Positions 24,354 through 32,896 of a stretch of 34,141 nt of DNA are shown one piece after another; the stretch's first letter is position 1; the number at the start of each line of letters is the position of its first letter. The stretch spans positions 1 to 34,141 of IMG/VR virus record IMGVR_UViG_3300020463_000063. One strand, given 5' to 3'. The notes beneath the pieces are model-generated. The model did not search any database, had not been told where the DNA came from, and saw nothing but the letters and a program-made list of their open reading frames with translations. Source of the DNA: a virus. The position numbers were made by a program, and so were the translations under genes.

Positions 24354-25042
24354 ATCTTACCTAATAAAGTAAACCTGGTGCCTCTACTATCTGTTATAGC
24401 GCCTTCTTTTAAGACTTTAAAGTTGTCAGGAAGTTGTGTTTTAAATTCTGTATTACTATGAACACAATTTATATGTGTATCAATATCAAACATATTATTT
24501 GATTGAAAGGCAAAGTAAGCTGGCGCAACTCTTTTCCACCATGCAGTTTTCCACCTTTTACCATTTTCAGGATTGATGGCGCCCCATTCTCTCATTGGTC
24601 TCATGTGTTCACAGGAGGTATTAATAAACAACGAGGCATTTGTAAATTGTTCTCTATAATTCTCAAAAATATCTCCTGTAATAAAGTCAACATTAAATCC
24701 TTTAAACAATTCATATTTTGCCCTATTAATAACATCACCATCCATGTCTATGCAGGTAATTTTTTTAACTTCATTATAAAATGCAGGTATTAATATACTA
24801 CCGTACCAACTACCAAATATAACTATTTCAGAATCTTTATTTAATATGTTAGCATTTTTTATATGTTCTATCAATAACATTTTTGATTTAAATTGATTAG
24901 GACTAAATGAATCTAAAACATCTCTTTGTCTAATTTGTTTTAATCTATTTTTATCTGTATCGTGAGTATTAACAAAATCTCTCATCTCTTGCGTAATCAA
25001 GTTATCTATAATTGTCTGTAATTGTTTTACATCTATCGCCAT
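24341..25042 (-). CDS. Class I SAM-dependent methyltransferase, 233 aa
   Basis: Residues 70-110 carry the Rossmann SAM site: IVIFGSWYGSILIP (motif I, Gly77 to Gly81), ITCIDMDGDVINRAK (acidic motif II, Asp99/Asp101), then VDFITGDIFENY (motif III). SLFINTSCEHMRPMREW near 137-153 forms the active-site wall. The N-terminal 65 residues are helical and may hold the substrate. It overlaps genes on both sides by 10-13 bases. In this setting it probably methylates a sugar, sugar acid or small-molecule intermediate. DNA methylation is unlikely, since no [DNS]PP[YFW] motif is seen. Confidence 0.8.
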   Translation of the reverse strand: MAIDVKQLQTIIDNLITQEMRDFVNTHDTDKNRLKQIRQRDVLDSFSPNQFKSKMLLIEHIKNANILNKDSEIVIFGSWYGSILIPAFYNEVKKITCIDMDGDVINRAKYELFKGFNVDFITGDIFENYREQFTNASLFINTSCEHMRPMREWGAINPENGKRWKTAWWKRVAPAYFAFQSNNMFDIDTHINCVHSNTEFKTQLPDNFKVLKEGAITDSRGTRFTLLGKICEE

Positions 25043-25713
25043 TTTATAATATCTCCAACAGGTGTTTTTATATCGCCTTCTACAATACCTCTATATTGTT
25101 TTGCTTTGCCTATTGAAACTAATAGTACAGGACTATAATCAATAAAACCTAGTTCTTTCCAAAACTTAACAGGCCTTTCAAAACATAAACAATATGATAT
25201 ATCTAAATTTTGTTCAACAACTAGTGCTGTCAAATTTGCAGTAAACAAACCTACTTCAACTGCTGTTGCGCCTAAATCTTTACTTACTTTAACTCTTTCA
25301 GCATCCATTTGTTCCATATAGTGGTTTCTTACCATTTGTTTAGTATAAAACTCATTTGCCTTTTCGTGAAGTCTTTGATTTATAATTAATAAGTATGGGT
25401 TAATGTGTATATGTTTGTAGTAAGGATTAATATGAAATGAGTAACCATCTTTATCATAAGTGGCCGTGCCATCTTCTAATGCTTCATCTTCCATTCTTTT
25501 GTGATTACTTGTAACTATATCATATACATAATCTTTTTCTTTTTGTTTATCTGGACCTAAAACATTTACGGTGTATGGAAAAACATTTTGTTTTGACGGA
25601 GTAATATCGTGTGCCATTTTTAAACAATAATCAATCAAAGACCTATCAGGTATTACATTCATATCATAAGATACCACATGTTTTCTTCTTTTTAAAACAT
25701 CTCTTATATCCAT
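25033..25713 (-). CDS. Nitroreductase-like flavoprotein, 226 aa
   Basis: Member of the FMN nitroreductase fold: MDIRDVLKRRKHVVSYD with the phosphate-binding Arg-Arg pattern, IPDRSLIDYCLKMAHDITPS, then SKQNVFPYTVNVLGPD (40-55), which matches the family's PSxxNxQPW motif. AVEVGLFTANLTALVVEQNL is the long core helix, and VLLVSIGKAKQYR near the C-terminus is the usual closing strand. GAGGA lies ten bases before its ATG, inside the preceding gene. It is a clear paralog of the genes at 25704-26375 and 31625-32239, so duplication within the island is likely. It needs a dimer; partner paralogs could form heterodimers. Confidence 0.82.
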   Translation of the reverse strand: MDIRDVLKRRKHVVSYDMNVIPDRSLIDYCLKMAHDITPSKQNVFPYTVNVLGPDKQKEKDYVYDIVTSNHKRMEDEALEDGTATYDKDGYSFHINPYYKHIHINPYLLIINQRLHEKANEFYTKQMVRNHYMEQMDAERVKVSKDLGATAVEVGLFTANLTALVVEQNLDISYCLCFERPVKFWKELGFIDYSPVLLVSIGKAKQYRGIVEGDIKTPVGDIIKWR

Positions 25714-26375
25714 TTTATAATATCCTCATAATTTGGTTTATAATCATAATCTATAGGAAAAGTTTCTCTTCTATATTTTTTAGCATGTCCTACTGTAATC
25801 ATTAAGTTAACTCTTCTATCAATAAATGGCAACTCTTTCCAATGTTCAGGACTTCTTGAAAAATTACCGGTAAATGATGTATCAATACCTTTCTCAGCTG
25901 CTAGACCTCTGAACGCCATAGCAAACATTCCTGATTCTACACATATTGGTTCTCTACTATCTTCTAATCCTTTTTCAGTACAAGGGTCAAAAAATATACC
26001 TCTTTTCCAGGCTAACTTTTGATATGTGCTAGTTAGAGTTCCTAATCTTTGTGTAATTATTAATAAGTATTGACAAGAAGTTAAGTTTGCATAGTTAACA
26101 TCTTTTCTTTCTGTGCCAGAGGCAATATCTTCAAATTCAGTATTGCCTTTATTCATTCTAGTATCATTATCACATGACTTATCATAAATTATATCTTTAT
26201 ATTTTTGATGTTCAGGTCCTAAAACATGTACTTGCCATGCAACTATATTATTTTTTGATGGCGTAACTTCATATGCATTTTTAAGTAACTCACTTATTAC
26301 ATCTTTAGATATTAAAGGTTTTGTAATATCATATTCTGTTACATGTCTAGGTTTTTTTAAATTATCAAGTATCAT
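25704..26375 (-). CDS. Nitroreductase-like flavoprotein, 223 aa
   Basis: Start chosen at ATG 26375 because MILDNLKKPRHVTEYD lines up with the starts of its two paralogs. The frame is open to 26444, and an ATG at 26396 is also possible. TPSKNNIVAWQVHVLGPE (38-55) is the FMN-binding PSxxNxQPW-type motif and is the best preserved of the three paralogs, with a Trp47. CVESGMFAMAFRGLAAEKGI is the core helix, and VNLMITVGHAKKYRR the closing strand. One base separates it from the carbamoyltransferase stop. Likely FMN-dependent oxidoreductase acting on an intermediate of the island pathway. Confidence 0.8.
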   Translation of the reverse strand: MILDNLKKPRHVTEYDITKPLISKDVISELLKNAYEVTPSKNNIVAWQVHVLGPEHQKYKDIIYDKSCDNDTRMNKGNTEFEDIASGTERKDVNYANLTSCQYLLIITQRLGTLTSTYQKLAWKRGIFFDPCTEKGLEDSREPICVESGMFAMAFRGLAAEKGIDTSFTGNFSRSPEHWKELPFIDRRVNLMITVGHAKKYRRETFPIDYDYKPNYEDIIKWI

Positions 26376-26376
26376 C

Positions 26377-27933
26377 TTACCAATAGTTTTGTTCATATTC
26401 CGGTGTCCAATGTTTAAAGTCTTGTTTAGTATGAACGAAATCATTTATAACTAATATATCTAATGCAGTTCTATTAAAAGTTCTAGTTGCCTGCCATGGT
26501 TTTTCTACAATAGGTTCTTGACAATTAAAACTAGTATTCAGTAGCATAGGTATACCAGTAATTTTATAAAACTCATTAATTAGGTCATAAAACTTTGGAT
26601 TAAATTCTCTGTTAACTGTTTGTATTCTTGCAGTACCATCAACATGAGTTACGCCTGGTATCTTATCTGATTTAACAGGACATATTCTTGACATATAAGG
26701 ACTAGGACTATTAGTGTCAAAGTATTCTTTATAACATTCTTCTAATACTGCTGGTGCAAATGGTCTAAAATCTTCTCTTAATTTTATGGTGTCATTAATA
26801 ATACTTTTGATATTAGGATTTCTAGGGTCTGCTAATATACTTCTATTACCTAATGCACGATTACCACTTTCTGACTTACCTTGAAACCAACCAACTATCT
26901 TACCATCTGCTATTGCTTGTGCTATATTTTTGTAATCAGCAATTTCTGTACCAAGATAACTATAACTTTCGCCGGCAAAAGTATTAGATTTATGTTTAAT
27001 ATTATTTAAATTATAATTAGCATGTTGATAAGTACCAATAGCTTGGCCTTCATCACCCACAGCAGGTGGTATAAAAACATTTTCATAATGTTTAGTAAAC
27101 TCTTCATTCATATAACCATTATAAGCAACACCACCAGCTATACAAAGGTTTTCGCAAGATTTTAGAGGATATACATGCTCTTTAATTCTATCCATTGTAA
27201 ATCTTTGTAATGTATATGCTAGATTGTTTACACCATGAGTTTTGATATCAAGATAATCCCATATTTTCATTTTCTTTTCTTTTATAGGACCTGATAATAT
27301 TAATTCAAATGCGTCATAGTAATATTTACTTAAACGGCCATAACCTACTTTTCCCATAAGTTTACTTGCACCTAATGTTCCGAAACCTGTTAGATTAGAA
27401 AGATTGTTCCATAACCAACCGATAGGTAACTTATCTGATAAATCAATTAAATTTTGGTCTTTGTCAAAGAATACACATCTGAATTTAGAACCTATACCAT
27501 CAATTGCTAATATGTCTGATTGTTCAAAACCGGAGTTTAAAAAAGCATAAGTGGCATGTGATTGATGGTGGTCTATAAAATAGATATTGTCTTTGTAATA
27601 TCTTTGAAATAGTTTTTTAGGATTGTAATTTAGTATTTCTTCATGCCCTTTTAATATATTATTAAACAAATGTTCTTTTGCTTTTCTAATACCACCGTAA
27701 GTATATGTAAACGCTAATATTGTATCATCTCTATGATGAAAAAACTCATCTATAAACTTATCATTTAATCTATAATCAGCAGGATTCATCACATTTGATT
27801 GATGAGCATATGCTTCAGTATGAATAGGTAAGTTATGTTTAAATCTAGTTAATCTTTCCATTTGACGGTGATATACTCCGTCATATGTATTGTGGTCGTG
27901 TAGATTTAAAGCAACTGAAAATATTTTATGCAT
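26377..27933 (-). CDS. NodU/CmcH-type carbamoyltransferase, 518 aa
   Basis: Transfers a carbamoyl group from carbamoyl phosphate, via carbamoyl-adenylate, to a hydroxyl on a sugar or small molecule, as in NodU, CmcH and TobZ. Two domains are seen. The N-terminal half has the YFIDHHQSHATYAFL metal/adenylate element (His122, His123, His127) and LAIDGIGSKF. The C-terminal YrdC-like half carries GWFQGKSESGNRALGNRSIL, ADPR, REDFRPFAPAVL and LLNTSFNCQEPIVEKP. Length is near the family usual (about 550), so it is probably active. Its start overlaps the radical SAM gene by eight bases. Related genes occur in other marine myoviruses. Inferred job: O-carbamoylation of the glycan or metabolite built by this operon. 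Confidence 0.93.
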   Translation of the reverse strand: MHKIFSVALNLHDHNTYDGVYHRQMERLTRFKHNLPIHTEAYAHQSNVMNPADYRLNDKFIDEFFHHRDDTILAFTYTYGGIRKAKEHLFNNILKGHEEILNYNPKKLFQRYYKDNIYFIDHHQSHATYAFLNSGFEQSDILAIDGIGSKFRCVFFDKDQNLIDLSDKLPIGWLWNNLSNLTGFGTLGASKLMGKVGYGRLSKYYYDAFELILSGPIKEKKMKIWDYLDIKTHGVNNLAYTLQRFTMDRIKEHVYPLKSCENLCIAGGVAYNGYMNEEFTKHYENVFIPPAVGDEGQAIGTYQHANYNLNNIKHKSNTFAGESYSYLGTEIADYKNIAQAIADGKIVGWFQGKSESGNRALGNRSILADPRNPNIKSIINDTIKLREDFRPFAPAVLEECYKEYFDTNSPSPYMSRICPVKSDKIPGVTHVDGTARIQTVNREFNPKFYDLINEFYKITGIPMLLNTSFNCQEPIVEKPWQATRTFNRTALDILVINDFVHTKQDFKHWTPEYEQNYW

Positions 27934-28753
27934 TTAATAACCTCGCATATTTACTCATAGGAAAATGACCTTTTGGTTGTACCCATTCAGTACAAGTCTT
28001 ACAATAACTTTCATATTTAAATAATCTAAAGTTCATCATTTTATCTATGTTCTCCTGTGTCAACTCAAATGCTCTTGATAGTTCTTTATTGTTAGCAAAT
28101 TTTTTACTACAATGTACAATGTGTCTTTTTTCAAAATCTATAACAGGTACCATTGGAAAAGCTGCACACATTTTCCTATCTATCTCAGCCGCTTGTATAA
28201 CATCTGTAAACTCTGGCGACCTGCCATTAAATGCTTTCCACATAGTATTCTTATGGTCTAATTTCTTTAATACATCTGGATATTTGTCTTTGTATTTAAA
28301 ATAGTTTGGTGTTCTTACAACTACATTATAATTATTAAAATCATTCTCTGGTACAAAATCGCCATAGTTACCTAGTTTAGTTACTTCATGTTCATACCAA
28401 TCTAATATATTGTGTTCAACATATAATATATCTTTATCTTCTAGTATATGAGGATATCTTTTACGAACAAATGAATTGGATAATACTGAACATACATGAT
28501 TTGGATTCTTTTTTATTTCATTGATAACATCATCTAAATTCTTTATGAGACCTGGTTCACCACCTAATAAATTAACTCTGATAGAATATTTTTTTAAATA
28601 ACCAAGTGTCTGTCTTAAAAAATCCATATCAACTGTTAAGTTACGCATTTCTAAAGTGTAACTAGTACAATAATGGCAATTCTTATTGCAAGACATTGAT
28701 AAGAAAAAATCAATGGCTAAATAATTATCTTGTATTTCTTGTAAGGTTTTCAT
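27926..28753 (-). CDS. Radical SAM enzyme, 275 aa
   Basis: Cleaves S-adenosylmethionine to a 5'-deoxyadenosyl radical. The cluster motif CNKNCHYC (Cys22, Cys26, Cys29) is the canonical CxxxCxxC, followed by LLGGEPGL (62-69), the SAM-binding GGEP motif. Further cysteines in KMCAAFPM, HIVHCSKKF and the C-terminal CKTC (251, 254) could ligate an auxiliary cluster, as in SPASM/Twitch enzymes. I use the ATG at 28753; a TTG at 28771 would add six residues. It overlaps the aminotransferase gene by 29 bases. It needs a low-potential electron donor; the phage ferredoxin is a candidate. Substrate unknown, perhaps a sugar or peptide of this pathway. Confidence 0.88.
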   Translation of the reverse strand: MKTLQEIQDNYLAIDFFLSMSCNKNCHYCTSYTLEMRNLTVDMDFLRQTLGYLKKYSIRVNLLGGEPGLIKNLDDVINEIKKNPNHVCSVLSNSFVRKRYPHILEDKDILYVEHNILDWYEHEVTKLGNYGDFVPENDFNNYNVVVRTPNYFKYKDKYPDVLKKLDHKNTMWKAFNGRSPEFTDVIQAAEIDRKMCAAFPMVPVIDFEKRHIVHCSKKFANNKELSRAFELTQENIDKMMNFRLFKYESYCKTCTEWVQPKGHFPMSKYARLLNA

Positions 28754-29990
28754 AAAATTTATTAAACGCAATCTTTAATTTTCTTTTACTTTTAAAAGAT
28801 ACATCTTGAATATAACCTGGCGTTTGATAAGATTTCTCAATTATATAATCATATATATCTTCAGTTTCTTCATTAACAAGACCTTTATCAAACATGTCAT
28901 CTCCTAATACTCTTTTCATATTTGTTAAAAATCTATTATCTTCATGTTCTAGTAATATTGTAATTGAATTTATAACTCTATCAACCTCATCTCTTGTCAT
29001 AAAAGGATTGATAGGTAAAGACAAGATGGTATCACAAACCATATTTGTAACAAACAAACTATCTTTTCTATGTTCTATATTATTATACATTTTGTTTTCT
29101 GATATAGGTTTAGGATAATGAACATCAAAACCAAGTTTTTCTTTTACTCTATCTCTAACCTCTCTATTCTTAAATCTAACAACATATTTGTGATAATTAT
29201 GATTTAGACCATCAGGTGTTTTTTGTATAATTGCATAATCTTTTAATTGTTTATCATATTGTCTTGCTACTAATTGTCTACCTTCAATATACTTGTCTAA
29301 TTTTTTTAGTCTATGATTAATTACTTCAGCATTGAGTAATAACATTTTAGAATTATATCCTAGTATTTCACGGTCACCATGCTTTCTTAATTTCTTAAAT
29401 ATTTCAGTATCGCCATCTGTAACAATCGCTCCACCTCCTGCTATGCCTGATACAACTTTATTAGCGTTGAAACTCAATGTACTAATATCACCTATGGTAC
29501 CGGCGACAGCACCATTATAACTAGACCCTAAAGATTGGCAAGCGTCCTCAATAAACTGTATGTTTTTTTCTTGACAAAACTCTTTAATCTTGCTAGTATC
29601 GGACATATTACCAAATAAGTGAGGATATATTATTGCTTTTACTTTATCAGAATACATCCTTTTAATACTGTCAATAGACATATGATAAGTGTTTATATCA
29701 ATATCACAAAATACTGGTGTTGCACCAACCATTGATATTACACTTGCAGTTGATATCCATGAGAAGTTTGTTGTTAAAACCTCATCACCTTTTCCTATAC
29801 CTAAACTTAATAAAGAAAAATGTAAAGCGTCTGTGCCACTAGCACAAGCTACAACTTTTCTACCTAATTTTTTTGATAAACTTTTTTCAAGAAATTCTAT
29901 ATTTACTTCTTGTTCTTTTTGCATTGCATTATCAAAAAGTTGTAAATATTCTTCTTTATTTTGTAAGTATTCTTTCGTCCAACCTGTCAT
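28725..29990 (-). CDS. DegT/DnrJ/EryC1/StrS-type PLP aminotransferase with C-terminal extension
   Basis: Uses pyridoxal phosphate to put an amino group on keto-sugars or similar rings. Seen: CASGTDALHFSLLSLGIGKGD (49-69), EVLTTNFSWISTASV, FIEDACQSLGS (146-156, PLP aspartate Asp149) and TLSFNANKVVSGIAGGGAI, where Lys178 is the Schiff-base lysine. The tail fold HKYVVRF and VHYPKPISENKMY match the family. After about residue 355 there is an extra segment of about 65 residues, charged and helical (DDMFDKGLVNEETED), absent from the usual 370-aa members. It overlaps the SGNH gene by 35 bases. With the epimerase it could make an amino-sugar donor for the glycosyltransferases. Confidence 0.9.
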   Translation of the reverse strand: MTGWTKEYLQNKEEYLQLFDNAMQKEQEVNIEFLEKSLSKKLGRKVVACASGTDALHFSLLSLGIGKGDEVLTTNFSWISTASVISMVGATPVFCDIDINTYHMSIDSIKRMYSDKVKAIIYPHLFGNMSDTSKIKEFCQEKNIQFIEDACQSLGSSYNGAVAGTIGDISTLSFNANKVVSGIAGGGAIVTDGDTEIFKKLRKHGDREILGYNSKMLLLNAEVINHRLKKLDKYIEGRQLVARQYDKQLKDYAIIQKTPDGLNHNYHKYVVRFKNREVRDRVKEKLGFDVHYPKPISENKMYNNIEHRKDSLFVTNMVCDTILSLPINPFMTRDEVDRVINSITILLEHEDNRFLTNMKRVLGDDMFDKGLVNEETEDIYDYIIEKSYQTPGYIQDVSFKSKRKLKIAFNKFYENLTRNTR

Positions 29991-30756
29991 AAATTAAATT
30001 CGCAATCGCTTTGTGTCCTTGTTTGTTTGGGTGTCCGTCTATTCTTGACATTCTTAATCCTCTAGGACTCCACCCAGGAGGTTTTATCTTATCATACAAT
30101 CTGTCCATCTTTTTGCATAATGTAAAACCACCAAATTGTTCATTTATAGGCCACCCTAAAAATCTATTTGTTTCAAGTTTATCATCATAAGATAATATAA
30201 TATCAAAACATTGTTTAATATCTCTATCAATATTACCTGTATCTTCATATACATTTGTGTAATGCATATTGTTTGGTCTAGGTGGGTTGCCATCTTCATC
30301 AAGCAAACCGGCGAGATATCCTTTAAATAATTCTAACATTTGAAAATGTAAGTATGGCACATTAAAACTTTCACATAATATTTGAAAACTCATCATGTTT
30401 CTCATAGTTCTTTTGACAAAACTAAAAACATTACCATGAGGGTCAACCATTTCATTCATCCAATAAGGGTGCTCTCTGCCTCCTTGAAAATCTTTTCTGT
30501 TACATTGTGACCAAGCAGCTACAACTAAACCTATATTTCCGTGTATTGTTTTTTTGTCTGTTAAATAGTCTAAAATAGATGAATAGATAAACTCATTACC
30601 TGAACCACTTTTTCCTAAATTTATACATTCCATATCTAATTTCTTAGCCAACAATTCTGGCCATTTAGGAAAACTTGTATCTATTTCTGGATGAAAATCA
30701 CTAATCCAATTCTTATCTGTGAAACTACAACCACTAGCTAATAATATTTTTTTCAT
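29956..30756 (-). CDS. SGNH/GDSL-type hydrolase, 266 aa
   Basis: Esterase/acyltransferase superfamily. The catalytic blocks are visible in order: LLASGCSFT with Ser11 (block I), INLGKSGSGNE (45-54, Gly block II), AAWSQCNRKD (80-89, Asn block III region), and RIDGHPNKQGHKAI (238-251) with Asp240 and His242. A SWPELLAKKL-like segment near 30-40 is usual in this subgroup. There is no signal peptide, so it works in the cytoplasm or within the virion. Such enzymes add or remove O-acyl groups on polysaccharides. It overlaps its neighbours by 23 and 35 bases. The specific substrate is not shown. Confidence 0.8.
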   Translation of the reverse strand: MKKILLASGCSFTDKNWISDFHPEIDTSFPKWPELLAKKLDMECINLGKSGSGNEFIYSSILDYLTDKKTIHGNIGLVVAAWSQCNRKDFQGGREHPYWMNEMVDPHGNVFSFVKRTMRNMMSFQILCESFNVPYLHFQMLELFKGYLAGLLDEDGNPPRPNNMHYTNVYEDTGNIDRDIKQCFDIILSYDDKLETNRFLGWPINEQFGGFTLCKKMDRLYDKIKPPGWSPRGLRMSRIDGHPNKQGHKAIANLIYDRLDERILTK

Positions 30757-31624
30757 GTCTAATCTTCAAAATCTTTTCTATAAGAATATTTATATTGTCA
30801 GAATATATCTTTTTTGTAGGAACAGGTCTCTTCATATAAACAGGACCACCATCCTTTTTGTTTTTATCTCTTAAATAAATAATTTCTTTACCTAACCATT
30901 TACATTCTTGCAATAATCTAGGTGCTGGGTCAAAGTAGGTCTTTGTATAAACATATGTTTTAAATGTTCCTAAAAGGTTTTTTACTGGAGCTATTATATT
31001 ATTTAAATTTTTATCTAGGTAATCATGGTCATAAGACAATATACCATGAGATGGATATTTGTCAATATGTTTCATAACTTCCTTATAATATATTTCATTT
31101 GTACCTAAAAATAAGTAATCAAATTTTATATCATCAACAACTGGTTTATATACACTAAAGTTTATCATCTTTTCAAATTGAGTACCAACACCGTTTTTGT
31201 AAACTTCATAATCGCATAGGTCATATATTTTATCTACATTAAAATAATCCATTGCAAACGGCCATTCATCATTATGATTTTCAGCATATACTGATATTAA
31301 ATTACAATGAAATAATAAATGTAAAGTTAGTAATTGATTTTTTGTATAATCTGCTCTATCTTTATAAGGTAAAGTTAACATGCTTCTACCCATGATTAAA
31401 GATATATCATCTGAATTTGGCGTATATTCATCAAACACAATAGGTTGATAAGGCGCAACATATTTTTCTTTTATGTTATCCAGGTAATCTTGTTTACTAA
31501 ATTTGTGATTAGTTATTACAATAACTCTACTTGATATACCTACAGAATTTAGGTAACAACAATGTTCATAACTATAACAGAATAAACCATCACTAGGTTT
31601 ACTCGTAACAACAATATTAATCAT
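30734..31624 (-). CDS. Putative GT-B type glycosyltransferase, 296 aa
   Basis: Only weak motifs are visible, so this is a tentative call. The N-terminal half (MINIVVTSKPSDGLFCYSYE) and FDYLFLGTNEIYYKEVMKHI (168-187) suggest two Rossmann-type lobes. TYVYTKTYFDPAPRLLQECK (223-242) resembles the donor-binding region of GT-B enzymes, where an E/D near a PR pair holds the sugar nucleotide, followed by GKEIIYL and KKDGGPVYMKR. No DxD motif is apparent. It abuts the upstream nitroreductase-like gene without a gap and overlaps the SGNH gene. The other possibility is a sugar-modifying enzyme of unrelated fold. Confidence 0.6.
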   Translation of the reverse strand: MINIVVTSKPSDGLFCYSYEHCCYLNSVGISSRVIVITNHKFSKQDYLDNIKEKYVAPYQPIVFDEYTPNSDDISLIMGRSMLTLPYKDRADYTKNQLLTLHLLFHCNLISVYAENHNDEWPFAMDYFNVDKIYDLCDYEVYKNGVGTQFEKMINFSVYKPVVDDIKFDYLFLGTNEIYYKEVMKHIDKYPSHGILSYDHDYLDKNLNNIIAPVKNLLGTFKTYVYTKTYFDPAPRLLQECKWLGKEIIYLRDKNKKDGGPVYMKRPVPTKKIYSDNINILIEKILKIRHEKNIIS

Positions 31625-32239
31625 TTACTCCAACCAATTAATAATTTCATTCACCTCTGGTTTATACTCATCAGGTTCTTTAATATATTTTTCATCTACA
31701 GATTCTTTTGACCTGTATCCTAGTTGCATACTAAAAATCAATTTATCATCAAGAAAGTACAATTGATTTTCTTTGTCATTCTTAAAGCATAACAAATACG
31801 CTACATCAATGTCGTGTTCCATACATAGAGCAGTTAATGTGGTGCTAAACATTCCTACTTCAATAACTGAATCTCTACAATCTTTATAACTTTTAGGTTC
31901 AGTACATTCATATACATGACCTCTGGAAATTTTATTTAAAACCGATGGATTAGGTTCAAGAACAAGTCTATGTGTAAAACATATAACATAAGGTGCAAAT
32001 ATATTATCGTTTGAATAACCACCAGTATTTTTATCTGATAGTTTTTTTAATTCAGTTCTTTCGTCTATTCTATCTGGACCTAATATCGTAACTTTATATG
32101 GCATTAAACTTTGTTTAGAGGCCACCAGTTTATATGTTTTGTTAATGAGATTTTTTACCAACATCTTATCAGGTATATTTTCATTATCAAACAGTCTAAT
32201 CTGTTTTCTTTTTATTAATAAACTTTCCACGGTATCCAT
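31625..32239 (-). CDS. Nitroreductase-like flavoprotein, 204 aa, first gene of the operon
   Basis: Paralog of the genes at 25033-25713 and 25704-26375: MDTVESLLIKRKQIRLFD, NIPDKMLVKN, then VASKQSLMPYKVTILGPD (39-56). IEVGMFSTTLTALCMEHDID is the core helix and LIFSMQLGYRSKES the closing part, here degenerate (no GHAKKYR-type end). The FMN-motif proline is replaced by Ala (VASK rather than TPSK), so it may be inactive or a structural partner for a paralog. The minus strand reads AGGAAC just before the ATG, directly after the palindromic late promoter. It heads the fourteen-gene operon. Confidence 0.75.
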   Translation of the reverse strand: MDTVESLLIKRKQIRLFDNENIPDKMLVKNLINKTYKLVASKQSLMPYKVTILGPDRIDERTELKKLSDKNTGGYSNDNIFAPYVICFTHRLVLEPNPSVLNKISRGHVYECTEPKSYKDCRDSVIEVGMFSTTLTALCMEHDIDVAYLLCFKNDKENQLYFLDDKLIFSMQLGYRSKESVDEKYIKEPDEYKPEVNEIINWLE

Positions 32240-32242
32240 GTT

Positions 32243-32260
32243 CCTATTTATATAAATAGG
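32243..32260. promoter_or_regulatory. Bidirectional late promoter in an 18-bp perfect palindrome
   Basis: CCTATTTATATAAATAGG is a perfect palindrome in the divergent gap. Each strand reads TATAAATA (plus 32251-32258; minus 32252-32245), the T4 late consensus. It points left to the fourteen-gene operon and right to the oxygenase gene. Overlap of the two boxes means only one may be used at a time. Confidence 0.65.
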
Positions 32261-32278
32261 AGGAGTGAGGTTTAAAAA

Positions 32279-32896
32279 ATGAGTTATAATAGTTTATTAT
32301 CTTTTGGTGATTTGATACCTTTAAAATTAAAGTGTGATGTCAAGAAGTTATTTGACGAAACAAAAGAGTTCGTCTATCTAAAATACAATCCAAAAAAAGA
32401 TATAGAAAGATATGGTTTAAGTATTACCAGTTTAGATGGTTCTCTAAATGGTATAGATTTAGATTCAATAAAAGAATATAATAAAGAGAACAATACTAAC
32501 TATGATGAATTAAGTTTTAATGAATTAACAAGCGTATATTACGATAGTGAGGAAATTCAAAAAATAGTTAATCCTTTTTTAGGTCATATCGGCAGGTCTC
32601 ATATACTTCATTTACCTGAAGGTGGTTATTTTCCACCTCATAGAGATTTGCCTGTCTATGTTGAAGAACAAAATAGTTTAAGAATACTAGTGCCTTTGAA
32701 AGGTTGTAATCCACCGGACATGTATTTTATGTATGAAGATAAACCTTTACATTTTGAACACGGTAGAGCCTATTTTTTAAACACTAATAAAGCACACAAT
32801 TTATTTTCTTTTAAAGAAAGTTATATGATTGTTTTAAATATTAAAACAAGTGAAGAAATTTACAATATTATTGGCAACAATTTTCAGGCGAGATAA
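32279..32896 (+). CDS. 2-oxoglutarate/Fe(II) oxygenase-like protein, 205 aa
   Basis: A double-stranded beta-helix oxygenase candidate in the aspartyl/asparaginyl hydroxylase style. HILHLPEGGYFPPHRDLP (108-125) carries the metal HxD (His121, Asp123). LRILVPLKG follows, then FEHGRAYFLNTNKAHNLFSF with the distal His173 and Ser/Arg positions for 2-oxoglutarate. The length fits this group. The first 90 residues are charged and likely substrate-binding. GGAGGAG and GAGG lie upstream of the ATG. Marine phages often carry such enzymes, whose targets are mostly unknown; here it may hydroxylate an island product or a protein. First gene rightward from the palindrome. Confidence 0.8.
   Translation: MSYNSLLSFGDLIPLKLKCDVKKLFDETKEFVYLKYNPKKDIERYGLSITSLDGSLNGIDLDSIKEYNKENNTNYDELSFNELTSVYYDSEEIQKIVNPFLGHIGRSHILHLPEGGYFPPHRDLPVYVEEQNSLRILVPLKGCNPPDMYFMYEDKPLHFEHGRAYFLNTNKAHNLFSFKESYMIVLNIKTSEEIYNIIGNNFQAR

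Noticed and set aside
24341-25042. DNA methyltransferase explaining GATC bias
   Set aside because: It has a SAM site but no [DNS]PP[YFW] or PC motif of DNA methylases.
26376-26444. Longer start of the nitroreductase-like gene
   Set aside because: Extends into the carbamoyltransferase and does not align with the paralogs; start at 26375 does. An ATG at 26396 stays possible.
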